Position numbers and translations under genes: made by a program | NCBI GenBank assembly: GCA_902586125.1 | Contig: CACIGI010000001.1 | Coordinates: 1 to 64,000 of the forward strand | Direction: 5' to 3' | From: an uncultured Pelagibacteraceae bacterium | GTDB taxonomy: Bacteria; Pseudomonadota; Alphaproteobacteria; Pelagibacterales; Pelagibacteraceae | DNA length: 64,000 bases | Shown: in pieces, positions 26,210 to 36,685 of the stretch | Position numbering within the stretch: position 1 is the first letter of the stretch | Layout: each line of letters starts with the position of its first letter | Notes under the pieces: generated by a model | Told to the model about the DNA's origin: nothing | The model's input: only the letters and a program-made list of their open reading frames with translations | Databases searched by the model: none

Positions 26210-27134
26210 AATATTGTTATCTGCACCGCGAGGATTTTGTGCCGGTGTTGAACGAGCAATTGAAATTGTTGAAAAATCAATTCAAAAGTATGGTTCTCCA
26301 GTATACGTTAGACATGAAATAGTACACAATAAATTTGTTGTTGATGACCTAAGAAATAAAGGTGCAATATTTGTGGAGGAGCTTGAAGAAATTGAAGACA
26401 AAACAAGACCAGTTATTTTTTCTGCACATGGTGTTCCAAAAAAAATTCCACAAGATGCAAAAAATTATAATATGACTTATGTTGATGCAACATGCCCCTT
26501 GGTTTCTAAAGTTCATAGAGAGGCTGAAAATCTTCATAAGGCTGGATACCATTTAATCTTAATAGGGCATGAAAATCATCCTGAGGTAATTGGAACAATG
26601 GGACAACTGCCTATAGGGTCTATCGACCTTATCCAAAATGAGGACGAAGCCAATAATTATGATACAAAAAATTTTGAAAAAATTGCCTATGTTACCCAAA
26701 CAACCCTATCAGTAGATGATACAAAAGAAATAATATCAATACTTAAAAAAAAATTTTCAAATATCAGAGAGCCTGCAAAAGAAGATATTTGTTATGCAAC
26801 AACTAATAGACAAATGGCTGTTAAAAACATTGCAAAAAAGTGTGATCTATTTTTTGTTATTGGTAGTCGAAATTCATCTAACTCAGTAAGACTTGTTGAA
26901 GTTGCTAAAAAATCGGGGTGTGAAAACTCAATACTGATCCACTCACAAAGCGAAATTCCATTCAACTTAATTGAAAATTCAAATGTAATTGGAATTTCAT
27001 CTGGTGCGTCTGCCCCTGAAATACTTGTCGAAAATTTCATTAAAGAATTGAAAAATAAATTTACAGTCACTATAGAAGAAGTTGAAATTATAAAAGAAAA
27101 CGTTGTTTTTCGTGTTCCAAAAAAATTAAATTAA
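26190..27134 (+). CDS. ispH: 4-hydroxy-3-methylbut-2-enyl diphosphate reductase
   Basis: Last step of the MEP pathway, giving IPP and DMAPP with a 4Fe-4S cluster. The 314 residues contain the three cluster cysteines in PRGFCAGVERAIEI, DATCPLVSKVHREA and KEDICYATTNRQ, the last with the TTNRQ block. SAHGVPKK, GHENHPEV and IGSRNSSNS also match. It starts inside the 3' end of blh (20-base overlap) and ends directly at the thrB start, so the isoprenoid supply gene is embedded in the retinal transcription unit. Confidence 0.96.
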   Translation: MKNKELKILLSAPRGFCAGVERAIEIVEKSIQKYGSPVYVRHEIVHNKFVVDDLRNKGAIFVEELEEIEDKTRPVIFSAHGVPKKIPQDAKNYNMTYVDATCPLVSKVHREAENLHKAGYHLILIGHENHPEVIGTMGQLPIGSIDLIQNEDEANNYDTKNFEKIAYVTQTTLSVDDTKEIISILKKKFSNIREPAKEDICYATTNRQMAVKNIAKKCDLFFVIGSRNSSNSVRLVEVAKKSGCENSILIHSQSEIPFNLIENSNVIGISSGASAPEILVENFIKELKNKFTVTIEEVEIIKENVVFRVPKKLN

Positions 27135-28100
27135 ATGGCTGTTTACACAAAGATAAATAAGAAAGATATTTCGTCTATTAATAAAAAATTTAAAAATCAA
27201 AAATTTTTAAGTTTTAAAGGTATCAAACAAGGAATTGAAAATACTAATTATTTATTAAAATCGAAAAATAATAAATTTATATTAACTATATTCGAAAAAA
27301 GAGTTCAAAAAAAAGAAATACCTTTTTTTATGAAATTAATGGATCAACTAAATGATTTAAAGATAAGATGTCCAAAACCATTGAAAAATCGTGATGGAAA
27401 ATATCTGTTTAAAATAAAGAATAAGGTTGCTTGTGTTGTTTCGTTTCTTGATGGAAAAGACAAAAAAAATCTTAATTTGAAGAATTGTTATGATATTGGA
27501 AAAACTGTTGCTCAAATGCACTCTTCCTCGAAAAAAATAAGATTGTTTAGAAAAAACTCAATGAATATAAAAAATTTAAATCCATTATTAAAAAGTATTA
27601 AATTTAAATCAAAAAAATTCATTAATTTAGAAAAATTTCTCAAAAGTAATTTTAGAGAAATTAAAAATAAATGGCCAAAAAAATTGCCAAATGGAATAAT
27701 ACATGGTGATCTTTTTATCGATAATATATTTTTTAAAAAAAATAAGATCTCTGGAATTATTGATTTTTATTTTGCCGCAAATGATTATTTTATGTATGAA
27801 ATAGCGATATGTATCAACGCTCTTTGTTTTGATAAAAAAAAATCACAATTTAAATTAAATAAGAAAAAGGTAAAAAATTTAATCAGGGGATATGAGGGTA
27901 TTAAAAAGATCTCTGGTATTGAGAAAAAATCATTGAATATTTTATGCCGTGCTGCTGCAATGAGATATTTTCTAACAAGACTTTACGACTATACAAATAC
28001 TCCAAAAACTGCTTTGATAAAAATTAAAGATCCAAGAGAATATTATCAAAAACTGATAATTCACAATAATTTAAAAAGCTACAGGGATTATTTAGTTTAA
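27135..28100 (+). CDS. thrB: Homoserine kinase (ThrB, choline-kinase-like type)
   Basis: Phosphorylates homoserine on the way to threonine. The 321 residues belong to the aminoglycoside/choline kinase fold used by alphaproteobacterial ThrB, not to the GHMP type. The start MAVYTKINKKDISSI and FKGIKQGIENTNYLL are characteristic. The catalytic loop is IIHGDLFIDNIFF and the metal loop is GIIDFYFAANDYFMYEIAI. It abuts ispH with no gap and shares one base with rnhA. The partner gene thrC is nearby on the other strand (29038). Confidence 0.93.
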   Translation: MAVYTKINKKDISSINKKFKNQKFLSFKGIKQGIENTNYLLKSKNNKFILTIFEKRVQKKEIPFFMKLMDQLNDLKIRCPKPLKNRDGKYLFKIKNKVACVVSFLDGKDKKNLNLKNCYDIGKTVAQMHSSSKKIRLFRKNSMNIKNLNPLLKSIKFKSKKFINLEKFLKSNFREIKNKWPKKLPNGIIHGDLFIDNIFFKKNKISGIIDFYFAANDYFMYEIAICINALCFDKKKSQFKLNKKKVKNLIRGYEGIKKISGIEKKSLNILCRAAAMRYFLTRLYDYTNTPKTALIKIKDPREYYQKLIIHNNLKSYRDYLV

Positions 28101-28522
28101 TGATTAAAATTTATACCGATGGTTCATGTCTTGGCAATCCTGGTAATGGTGGTTGGGCAGCAATAATATTAAATGACGGAGAAAAAACTGAACTGAAAGG
28201 AAGTAAAAAAGATACGACAAATAATCAAATGGAATTATTGGCACCTATAGAGGCGCTTAAAAAAATTCCAAAAGGAAGCAAAGTTCAAATTTTTACTGAC
28301 TCTAAATATGTAAAGTCTGGAATAACAGAGTGGATACACAATTGGAAAAAAAATGGATGGAAAACTGCAAACAAAAAAGAGGTAAGTAATAAAGCACTTT
28401 GGACAGAATTAGATCTACTAAATAATGAGTTTGAAATAAGTTGGAACTGGGTAAAAGCCCATTCAAATGATGAATTAAATAATGAAGTAGATTTACTCGC
28501 TAAAGATGCTGCTAACTTATAG
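28100..28522 (+). CDS. rnhA: Ribonuclease HI
   Basis: Degrades RNA in RNA-DNA hybrids. The 140 residues show IYTDGSCLGNPGNGGWAA with the first catalytic Asp, then NNQMELLAPIEAL with the Glu, FTDSKYVKSGI with the second Asp, and VKAHSNDELNNEVDLLAKDAA with the His loop and last Asp. The length is typical. One-base overlap with thrB, as in many alphaproteobacteria (ispH-thrB-rnhA). A short hairpin follows its stop, then a convergent peroxiredoxin gene. Confidence 0.97.
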   Translation: MIKIYTDGSCLGNPGNGGWAAIILNDGEKTELKGSKKDTTNNQMELLAPIEALKKIPKGSKVQIFTDSKYVKSGITEWIHNWKKNGWKTANKKEVSNKALWTELDLLNNEFEISWNWVKAHSNDELNNEVDLLAKDAANL

Positions 28523-28524
28523 TC

Positions 28525-28550
28525 AGGGCACCTGGCAACATAGCTGCCCT
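28525..28550. terminator. Candidate hairpin between convergent rnhA and peroxiredoxin genes
   Basis: AGGGCA (28525-28530) and TGCCCT (28545-28550) are perfect inverted repeats with a 14-base loop. They are the most GC-rich part of the 30-base gap between two converging genes. There is no long T run, so termination is a guess; it could serve both strands. Confidence 0.45.
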
Positions 28551-28552
28551 AC

Positions 28553-29041
28553 TTAAATTAGATTATTTAATAAGTTTTCTGCTGAAGTTAAACCACATTC
28601 TTTAGTTTCTTTTTCAACATGGATATTAACGACTGTGAAATTTTCAATCACCATTAAATAACGATTTGATCTAATTCCCATACCTTTTGCATTACGATCA
28701 ACTTCTGCCCCAATTGCTTTCGTAAATAATAAATATGGGTCAGATAACATTTTAATTTTATCTCCAGTATTATTAATCTCACCCCAGCCATTCATTACGT
28801 AAGGATCATTTACTGATAAACAAAATATATTTTCTATTCCTTTCGCTTTGATTTTATCTGCATTTGCTACAAAACCTGGTAAGTGAAGTTTGGAGCAAGT
28901 TGATGTAAATGCCCCAGGTAAACCAAACAAAACAACTTTACCATCACCAATAGTCTCCCTTAATTTGCTTTTTTGAGGCTCTCCATCAACAAGTTGAAAA
29001 ATCTCTGTATCTGGAAGTTGATCTTTTATTTTAATTTTCAT
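28553..29041 (-). CDS. Peroxiredoxin, Prx5/AhpC-TSA type
   Basis: Reduces hydrogen peroxide and organic peroxides. The 162 residues show the Prx5-type active site LPGAFTSTCSKLHLPGF with the peroxidatic Cys at about residue 49, then IFCLSVNDPYVMNGW and the conserved Arg region. One further Cys (in TKECGLTSAE near the C-terminus) could resolve the disulfide or accept glutathione. The start overlaps the thrC stop by four bases. It probably protects a cell rich in respiratory enzymes; the electron donor is not shown by sequence. Confidence 0.93.
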   Translation of the reverse strand: MKIKIKDQLPDTEIFQLVDGEPQKSKLRETIGDGKVVLFGLPGAFTSTCSKLHLPGFVANADKIKAKGIENIFCLSVNDPYVMNGWGEINNTGDKIKMLSDPYLLFTKAIGAEVDRNAKGMGIRSNRYLMVIENFTVVNIHVEKETKECGLTSAENLLNNLI

Positions 29042-30411
29042 ATCGAATTCATTACATATTTTTTAACTTTTTCAATATCATTTGAGAGAAGTTCAAATTT
29101 TTCTTTTCTGTCATTAACGTATTTAAGACTATCTGGTAAATTTTCAGCTTTTGATATTGCATCTTCTATTGCTTTTGGAAATTTACATGGGTGTGCAGTT
29201 GATAATACAACGCAATTTTTTTCCAATCCTAGTTTTCTCACAGCACCAATACCTACTGCAGTATGCGGGTCAACTACCATCTGATGCTCATCATTGATTG
29301 TTTTTATCATTTCAACAGTTTCGTTTTCATCAAGCATTTCAGATATAAAATCCTTTTTAATTTTATCTAAGTCGTTTTTATCAATTTTATAAGTATTATT
29401 TTTTATTTCACCCATTACATCTTTTGTAACTTCTGAGTTACAATCTTTGACGTCGTATAAAAGCCTTTCGAAATTACTTGCTATTTGTATATCCATACTT
29501 GGAGTATTTGTTTCCTCAACTTTCTTTTGACTGTAATCACCACCAGATATAGCTCTGTGCAGTATGTCATTTTTATTTGTAGCTACGATTAGTTTGTCAA
29601 TTGGAAGACCTAGTTTTTTGGCTAAATAGCCAGCGTAAATATCACCGAAGTTTCCTGTTGGAACAGAGAAAGATAGTGGTTGGCCGCTTCCAATTTTAAA
29701 GTAAGCGTAAAAATAATATACCGATTGAGCAATAATTCTTGCCCAATTAATTGAATTTACGCCTGACATATTAATTGCTTTTGAAAATTTTTCGTCATTA
29801 AACATTGCTTTTACTAAATTTTGGCAATCGTCAAAATTACCCTCAACCGCAATGTTAAATACATTACTCTCTTCATGTATTGTCATTAGTCTTCTTTGCA
29901 CTGGCGAAATTTTATTGTTGGGGTGTAATACAAAAACATTTAGATTATTTTTTCCCTTTAAAGCGTCTATGGCAGCAGCACCCGTATCACCTGAGGTTGC
30001 TACTATTATATTAATTTTTTTTTGATCACGGCCTAAATGATATTGATAAAAATTACCTATTAGTTGCATTGCGATATCTTTAAATGCAAGTGTAGGTCCA
30101 TGAAATAATTCTAATACTTTTAAATCTCCTAGATCTGATATTTTAACAACATCGTCGGATCTGAAATTTGAATATGATTTTGAAATCAAAGAGATTAGAT
30201 CATCTTTAGACATGAAATCTCCTATAAATGGATAAATTATTTCAGCCGCTAAATCATTGTAACTAAGGTTTTTTAGATTATCTAATTCTTCCTTTTTAAA
30301 GGGTTTAATTGATTTTGGAACAAATAGTCCCCCATCATCTGCCAAACCTTTGAGGAAAACATCTTTAAAAGTAAAGTTTTTCTGATTATTTCTTGTACTA
30401 ATATAATTCAT
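29038..30411 (-). CDS. thrC: Threonine synthase
   Basis: PLP enzyme converting O-phosphohomoserine to threonine. The 457 residues start with MNYISTRN and show DDGGLFVPK, the PLP-lysine block FHGPTLAFKDIAMQ, then VATSGDTGAAAI and SVPTGNFGDIYAGYLAK, typical of the long bacterial/fungal ThrC form. Last part: STAHPCKFPKAI. It abuts the SURF1 gene upstream and overlaps the peroxiredoxin gene downstream by four bases, so it is probably cotranscribed with the cytochrome oxidase cluster, an arrangement also found in other alphaproteobacteria. Confidence 0.96.
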   Translation of the reverse strand: MNYISTRNNQKNFTFKDVFLKGLADDGGLFVPKSIKPFKKEELDNLKNLSYNDLAAEIIYPFIGDFMSKDDLISLISKSYSNFRSDDVVKISDLGDLKVLELFHGPTLAFKDIAMQLIGNFYQYHLGRDQKKINIIVATSGDTGAAAIDALKGKNNLNVFVLHPNNKISPVQRRLMTIHEESNVFNIAVEGNFDDCQNLVKAMFNDEKFSKAINMSGVNSINWARIIAQSVYYFYAYFKIGSGQPLSFSVPTGNFGDIYAGYLAKKLGLPIDKLIVATNKNDILHRAISGGDYSQKKVEETNTPSMDIQIASNFERLLYDVKDCNSEVTKDVMGEIKNNTYKIDKNDLDKIKKDFISEMLDENETVEMIKTINDEHQMVVDPHTAVGIGAVRKLGLEKNCVVLSTAHPCKFPKAIEDAISKAENLPDSLKYVNDRKEKFELLSNDIEKVKKYVMNSI

Positions 30412-31065
30412 CTAATAATTCTTTTTTCTAAAATATAGATATAGCAAAAGAATTGAAATCGCTAATGAAAACCATGTCATTGCATATTTTTTATGATTGT
30501 TAGAAATATTAGCAGTAATTTTTTTTGGTCTAGGAAACTGATAATTACCATCTAAATATATTATGTACTTAGAAAATTCTTTACCAGTAAATTTTGAGAT
30601 ATCTTCTCTATTCAAACTAAACCAGTAGTTTTCTTTAATATCATTATCTGGTTTAAATATATTTTTTCTTCCCTGTGTTTTAAGAGTGCCTTCTATATTA
30701 TTTTGATCCAATATATTTATCTCTGGTGTATCTTTTTTTTCAAATGGTATCCATCCTCTATTGAGTAAATAATTTTCACCGTCTATTAAAATTGGATTTA
30801 AAACTTCAAACCCAGGTGTTCCAGAATCATTCAAATTATATAAATAAATTTGTTTCTCAAAATCAACGCGACCAGATGTTTTGATTTTGAGAAAATTTTG
30901 TTGATTAGATTGTGAAAGTTGGACTGGAGGATTTTTCAATGAGTTTTCAATTTCTAATATGAGATTGTTCTTCCAATTCAAACGAATTATCTGCCAAGTG
31001 CCTAAAGCAATAAAAACAAAGATAAAAAATATGATAAAAACTGAAAATAAAAACTTATGTCTCAA
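30412..31065 (-). CDS. SURF1-family cytochrome oxidase assembly protein
   Basis: Helps insert heme a into subunit I of the aa3 oxidase. The 217 residues have two membrane helices at the ends (FSVFIIFFIFVFIALGTWQI and MTWFSLAISILLLYLYF) around a periplasmic domain. That domain has GFEVLNPILIDGENYLLNRGWIPF and PKKITANISNNHKKYAMTWF, both SURF1 signatures. No ATG fits; the start is a TTG at 31065, eight bases after the coxC stop. It is followed directly by thrC. Confidence 0.9.
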   Translation of the reverse strand: MRHKFLFSVFIIFFIFVFIALGTWQIIRLNWKNNLILEIENSLKNPPVQLSQSNQQNFLKIKTSGRVDFEKQIYLYNLNDSGTPGFEVLNPILIDGENYLLNRGWIPFEKKDTPEINILDQNNIEGTLKTQGRKNIFKPDNDIKENYWFSLNREDISKFTGKEFSKYIIYLDGNYQFPRPKKITANISNNHKKYAMTWFSLAISILLLYLYFRKKNY

Positions 31066-31073
31066 GGTTCAAA

Positions 31074-31862
31074 TTAGCTTCCCCAAATATAGATCGCAGC
31101 AAATAAGAATAGCCAAACTACGTCAACAAAGTGCCAGTACCATGCTGCCGCCTCAAAACCAAAGTGATGATCTTTGTTAAAATGACCTAACTTTCCTCTC
31201 CACAAACAAACCGCCAAGAAAATTGTACCTACGATCACATGGAAACCATGAAATCCTGTTGCCATGTAAAATACTGAACCATATATGTGATCTGAAAAAG
31301 CAAATGTTGCATGATGATATTCATAAGCTTGTAAAGCAGTAAAACAAACTCCTAATATAACTGTTAAAACTAATCCTTGAATAAATCCTTTTCTATCATC
31401 CTCTAAAAGAGCATGATGAGACCAAGTCACAGTTGTTCCAGACAACAAAAGAACCAGTGTATTTATTAATGGTATATCCCAAGGATCAAAAGTTTCTATA
31501 TCTTTTGGTGGCCATACATTTCCAACAAAGTCATTTGGGAAAAGACTTACATCAAAGTATGCCCAGAACCAAGCAACAAAAAACATTACTTCTGAGGCAA
31601 TGAATAAAGTCATTCCGTAACGATGATGTATTTGAACCACAGGTGTATGATGTCCTTGATGCTCTGCCTCAATAACTACATCTCTGAACCACATGTATGC
31701 TCCATAAATTAACAAAGCAAATCCAAGGTACATTCCCCATGAAACCTCATAATGCATGTAGTAAACAGCGCCAACAGCTAAAACTAAACATGAAAATGAA
31801 ACATAGATAGGCCAAGGACTTGGGTCTACTAAATGATAATCGTGTTTTTTTTCAGCTGACAT
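31074..31862 (-). CDS. coxC: Cytochrome c oxidase subunit III
   Basis: Membrane subunit of the aa3-type terminal oxidase; it stabilises subunit I and proton uptake. The 262 residues give seven helices. Conserved blocks are HRYGMTLFIASEVMFFVAWFWAYF (in parts), NTLVLLLSGTTVTWSHHALL, GSVFYMATGFHGFHVIVGTIFL and the C-terminal WYWHFVDVVWLFLF. The length is standard. It follows the ctaG gene by nine bases and precedes SURF1. Confidence 0.97.
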   Translation of the reverse strand: MSAEKKHDYHLVDPSPWPIYVSFSCLVLAVGAVYYMHYEVSWGMYLGFALLIYGAYMWFRDVVIEAEHQGHHTPVVQIHHRYGMTLFIASEVMFFVAWFWAYFDVSLFPNDFVGNVWPPKDIETFDPWDIPLINTLVLLLSGTTVTWSHHALLEDDRKGFIQGLVLTVILGVCFTALQAYEYHHATFAFSDHIYGSVFYMATGFHGFHVIVGTIFLAVCLWRGKLGHFNKDHHFGFEAAAWYWHFVDVVWLFLFAAIYIWGS

Positions 31863-31871
31863 TTTTTTGGA

Positions 31872-32405
31872 TTATGATTGTTTATAGTAATCTGTCGAGA
31901 AAAAAGTATACGACATAGTTACATCCTGTAAATTTTTTACTGTTGCATCATTGACCATTTCTGGGTCTAAATAAAAAGTCATCACATAGGTAGCAGTTTC
32001 ACCAGCTTTTAATTCTTGTTTTTCAAAGCAAAAACAGCCAAGTTTACTATAGTATTTTCCAAAACTTGAGGGCGAAACATTAAAACTTGCTACACCTGCA
32101 GTTGGTTCATTACTATAATTGGTCACCTCAAACTCAATTTTGTTTACTTGACCCACTTTAACATCCATCACATTTGATTTTGCTTTAAAATCCCATGGTA
32201 AATTATTAACATTGGTGTCAAATCTTACACTAACTACTTTATCTAAAACAATTTTTGGAGCTTTGTCTGCTACTTGAGTAGTTCCTCCAAAACCAGTAAC
32301 TCTACAAAAAATCTCATACAGAGGCACTGATGCGTATGACAAACCTAACATCAAAACAAAAATTCCAGCTAAAACTAATGGTGTTAATTTCTTTTTTTCT
32401 ATCAT
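31872..32405 (-). CDS. ctaG: Cytochrome c oxidase copper chaperone CtaG/Cox11
   Basis: Delivers copper to the CuB site of subunit I. The 177 residues have one N-terminal membrane anchor (LTPLVLAGIFVLMLGLSYASVPLY) and then the periplasmic Cox11 domain with PLYEIFCRVTGFGGTTQ, and the copper-binding block KLGCFCFEKQELKAGE. Its start overlaps by four bases the stop of a 41-residue membrane protein gene, so translation is probably coupled. Part of the coxB-coxA-ctaB-small protein-ctaG-coxC unit. Confidence 0.95.
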   Translation of the reverse strand: MIEKKKLTPLVLAGIFVLMLGLSYASVPLYEIFCRVTGFGGTTQVADKAPKIVLDKVVSVRFDTNVNNLPWDFKAKSNVMDVKVGQVNKIEFEVTNYSNEPTAGVASFNVSPSSFGKYYSKLGCFCFEKQELKAGETATYVMTFYLDPEMVNDATVKNLQDVTMSYTFFSTDYYKQS

Positions 32406-32527
32406 ATCGACCTATCAAATACCCCTGTGTTATATAAGGTGAAAAAGAAAAGAAAAATCATGAACGCAATAATAGCTAATGCCGTAATAATATTTTTTCT
32501 TTTTGTTTTTTTATCTGGTGTAATCAT
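32402..32527 (-). CDS. Small single-helix membrane protein of the cytochrome oxidase operon (CoxF-like)
   Basis: A 41-residue open frame that fills the gap between ctaB and ctaG. It starts MITPDKKTKRKNIITALAII, then one hydrophobic helix to about residue 31, and ends NTGVFDRSI. Both ends overlap the neighbours by four bases in the ATGA manner, a strong sign that it is translated. Alphaproteobacterial cox operons often have a small protein of this design (basic N-terminus, one helix, short tail near 'xxRxx') at exactly this place, sometimes called CoxF. Its role in oxidase assembly is inferred from position only. Confidence 0.75.
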   Translation of the reverse strand: MITPDKKTKRKNIITALAIIAFMIFLFFFTLYNTGVFDRSI

Positions 32528-33435
32528 ATTATTTTATCAATCAAAAACAGAACAAAAACTAAGAATAAATACAATATTGAATATCCAAAGATAGCTTTTG
32601 CTTTCTTAGAGTTAAATCTGTTTTTTTTATAATCCAATAATTCATAACATAAAAAATTGTAATAGAAAGTTAATAGCAATGATGGAATTAAAAATGTTAA
32701 GCCAACGAAGTTAATTAAATATGGAAAAATAATTACTGGTATCATCAATAAAGAATAAATGAATATATTGATTTTGGTACTTTCTATTCCATTGGTTAGT
32801 GGCAGCATTGGTATTTTGGCTTTCTTGTAATCATCGGACTTGTATAAACTAAGCGCCCAAAAATGAGAGGGTGTCCAAAAAAATATGATCAAGAAAAATG
32901 TTAATGGTTCAAGTGATATAGAGTCTGTAGCAATAGTCCATCCTATAACTGGAGGAAAGGCACCAGCTGCTCCACCAATAACAATATTTTGTGGAGTTCT
33001 TCTTTTTAACCAGATTGTATAAACAAACACATAAAACAATATTGTTAGTAACAATATTGCAGCAGAAACTCTGTTTGTAAAATAATCTAAAGCTACAACC
33101 GAAACTATTGATAATGTAACACCAAATATCAAAGCCTGATTTCTGTTGACTTTCCCTGTTGGGATTGGTCTTAAACAGGTTCTGGTCATTAAAGCATCAA
33201 GATCAGACTCATACCACATATTTAAAGCACCAGCCGCTCCTGCACCTAATGAAACGAGAAGAATTCCAATAATTGCATCTTTAGTTGAAACAATGTTAGG
33301 TGCTGTTAATAAACCTACAGCACAGGTAAAAATTACCAATGACATAACTCTTGGCTTCATCAATTTAAATAATTCTGAAAGATTAAATAAATCTTCTTGG
33401 CTTAAACTTCTTTTTTTTAGCCTTGAATTATCCAT
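32524..33435 (-). CDS. ctaB: Protoheme IX farnesyltransferase (heme O synthase)
   Basis: Adds a farnesyl chain to heme b, the first step to heme a. The 303 residues form about nine helices of the UbiA superfamily. The first Asp motif is NMWYESDLDALMTRTCLRPIP, with RPIPTGKV, and the second is in YKSDDYKKAKIPMLPLTNG. It lies after coxA (23 bases) and overlaps the small 41-residue gene by four bases. Prenyl donors would come from the MEP pathway genes in the same window. Confidence 0.95.
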   Translation of the reverse strand: MDNSRLKKRSLSQEDLFNLSELFKLMKPRVMSLVIFTCAVGLLTAPNIVSTKDAIIGILLVSLGAGAAGALNMWYESDLDALMTRTCLRPIPTGKVNRNQALIFGVTLSIVSVVALDYFTNRVSAAILLLTILFYVFVYTIWLKRRTPQNIVIGGAAGAFPPVIGWTIATDSISLEPLTFFLIIFFWTPSHFWALSLYKSDDYKKAKIPMLPLTNGIESTKINIFIYSLLMIPVIIFPYLINFVGLTFLIPSLLLTFYYNFLCYELLDYKKNRFNSKKAKAIFGYSILYLFLVFVLFLIDKII

Positions 33436-33458
33436 TGGTTTTTAATGCTCTTATTTTA

Positions 33459-35093
<1,635 letters not shown>

Positions 35094-35906
35094 TTATTTA
35101 CTCGCTAATTTAAGTTTATCATTTTCAATTTCTTCTTTTGCAAATTTTACTCGCGCCTCAGATAACCATTCTTGATATTCATTCTCGCTAACTACTTTTA
35201 CTGCAATAGGCATAAACGCATGCTTTATACCACAAAGTTCTGAACATTGACCATAATAAGTCCCGACTTTTTCAGCTTTAAACCATGTTTCATTAATTCT
35301 TCCAGGCACTGCATCCCTTTTTACTCCAAATGAGGGTAAAGCCCATGCGTGTAAAACATCATTTGCAGTGATTAAAACTTTAACTACTTTACCAACTGGA
35401 ACAACAACTTCATTATCAACAGCTAATAATCTTGGTTGATTTGCTTTTAAATCTTTTTCTTCAATCATGTAAGAGTCGAATTCTAAATTTTCATCAGGAT
35501 ATTCATAACCCCAGTACCACTGATAGCCAATTGCTTTGATTGTTAAATCTGCTTTTGGAATCGTGTCTTGCTTATATAAAATTTTAAATGATGGAACCGC
35601 CATAACAATTAAAATTAAGCAAGGAATTAAAGTCCATAAAACTTCAACAGTCACATTGTGTGTTCTCTTAGAAGGATTAGGATTGGCTGATGCTCTAAAT
35701 TTTACACAAGCATAAAGCATTAAAAATAAAACAAACACACTTATTGCTATTATTATAGGTAATAACAAGTTATCGTGAAAGGCTACAATATCTCTCATCG
35801 ACTCAGATGCTGCTTTTTGGAAACCTAATTGCCAATCAACAGGTTGGTTTGCAAAAGCATTTTGAGAGATAAAAATACTTGAAAATATAAATAAAATTTT
35901 TTTCAT
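35094..35906 (-). CDS. coxB: Cytochrome c oxidase subunit II
   Basis: Accepts electrons from cytochrome c through the CuA centre. The 270 residues comprise a signal peptide (ILFIFSSIFISQNAFA), two membrane helices (about 40-110) and a periplasmic cupredoxin domain. The aromatic patch is YQWYWGYEYP. The CuA site is CSELCGIKHAFMPI, with both Cys, the Glu, His and Met. It heads the oxidase cluster. Sixty bases separate it from rsmE on the same strand. Confidence 0.97.
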   Translation of the reverse strand: MKKILFIFSSIFISQNAFANQPVDWQLGFQKAASESMRDIVAFHDNLLLPIIIAISVFVLFLMLYACVKFRASANPNPSKRTHNVTVEVLWTLIPCLILIVMAVPSFKILYKQDTIPKADLTIKAIGYQWYWGYEYPDENLEFDSYMIEEKDLKANQPRLLAVDNEVVVPVGKVVKVLITANDVLHAWALPSFGVKRDAVPGRINETWFKAEKVGTYYGQCSELCGIKHAFMPIAVKVVSENEYQEWLSEARVKFAKEEIENDKLKLASK

Positions 35907-35966
35907 TTTTATAAGCTATATAAAGCCCTTTTTTAAAAATTACACTTTAGTTTTCGCGACAATTTA

Positions 35967-36668
35967 TCAATTAATCACATAATTTATGATCGAAATTGCA
36001 GATATCAGCGCGGTTTCTGATCTTAAAATATTATCATTAATTTTAAGTGCCTGTACTCCTTTAAAAGATAGAATCTCTTGCCTTTCGTGTTCTGAGAAAT
36101 CTCCCTCAGGACCTATAATTATGCAAATTGGTTTATTTGAAAACTTTGTTTTTTCAATTTTTTTATTATTAGAATTTAAATCAGTGAAAATTAAGTCTAT
36201 TGAATTTGAGTTTAAAAATTTTTTCAAGTTTTGAGCTTTCTCAATTTCAGGAACATTTAGTCGATTACATTGTTCACTTGCTTCAATAACTATTTTTTCT
36301 AAACGCTCATTATTAATTTTTCTCACAATTGTTCTGTCAAAAATAATTGGTAAGAATTTAGTTACTCCTAGTTCAGTTGCTTTTTGAATCATAAAATTTT
36401 GATAGTTTGATTTAATCGGTGAAAATGCTAGCCACAATTCTTTTGAACTTTCTTTTTTTCTTAATTGTTTAATTGTTTTAAATTCAACAATATCTTTTGA
36501 TATCTTTAAAATTTTTGCTTCCCATTCTCCATTTTGATTGAATATTGAAAAAACTTCACTTTCTTTAATTCGCATAACTTTAGTCAAATAATGTGATTGG
36601 GACTTATCTAATATATCGGTCATATCTGTAGATAATGTTCTTGAGAAAAATAATCTAATATTGTTCAT
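35967..36668 (-). CDS. rsmE: 16S rRNA (uracil(1498)-N3)-methyltransferase
   Basis: Methylates U1498 of 16S rRNA. The 233 residues begin with MNNIRLFFSR and show HYLTKVMRIKE and AFSPIKSNYQNFMIQKATELGV, then IIGPEGDFSEHERQEI and NDNILRSETALISAISI, the SPOUT knot of RsmE. The length is standard. The start codon lies 17 bases from the divergent HAD hydrolase start at 36686. Confidence 0.94.
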   Translation of the reverse strand: MNNIRLFFSRTLSTDMTDILDKSQSHYLTKVMRIKESEVFSIFNQNGEWEAKILKISKDIVEFKTIKQLRKKESSKELWLAFSPIKSNYQNFMIQKATELGVTKFLPIIFDRTIVRKINNERLEKIVIEASEQCNRLNVPEIEKAQNLKKFLNSNSIDLIFTDLNSNNKKIEKTKFSNKPICIIIGPEGDFSEHERQEILSFKGVQALKINDNILRSETALISAISIINYVIN

Positions 36669-36685
36669 TTGTGTTAAATTAGTTT

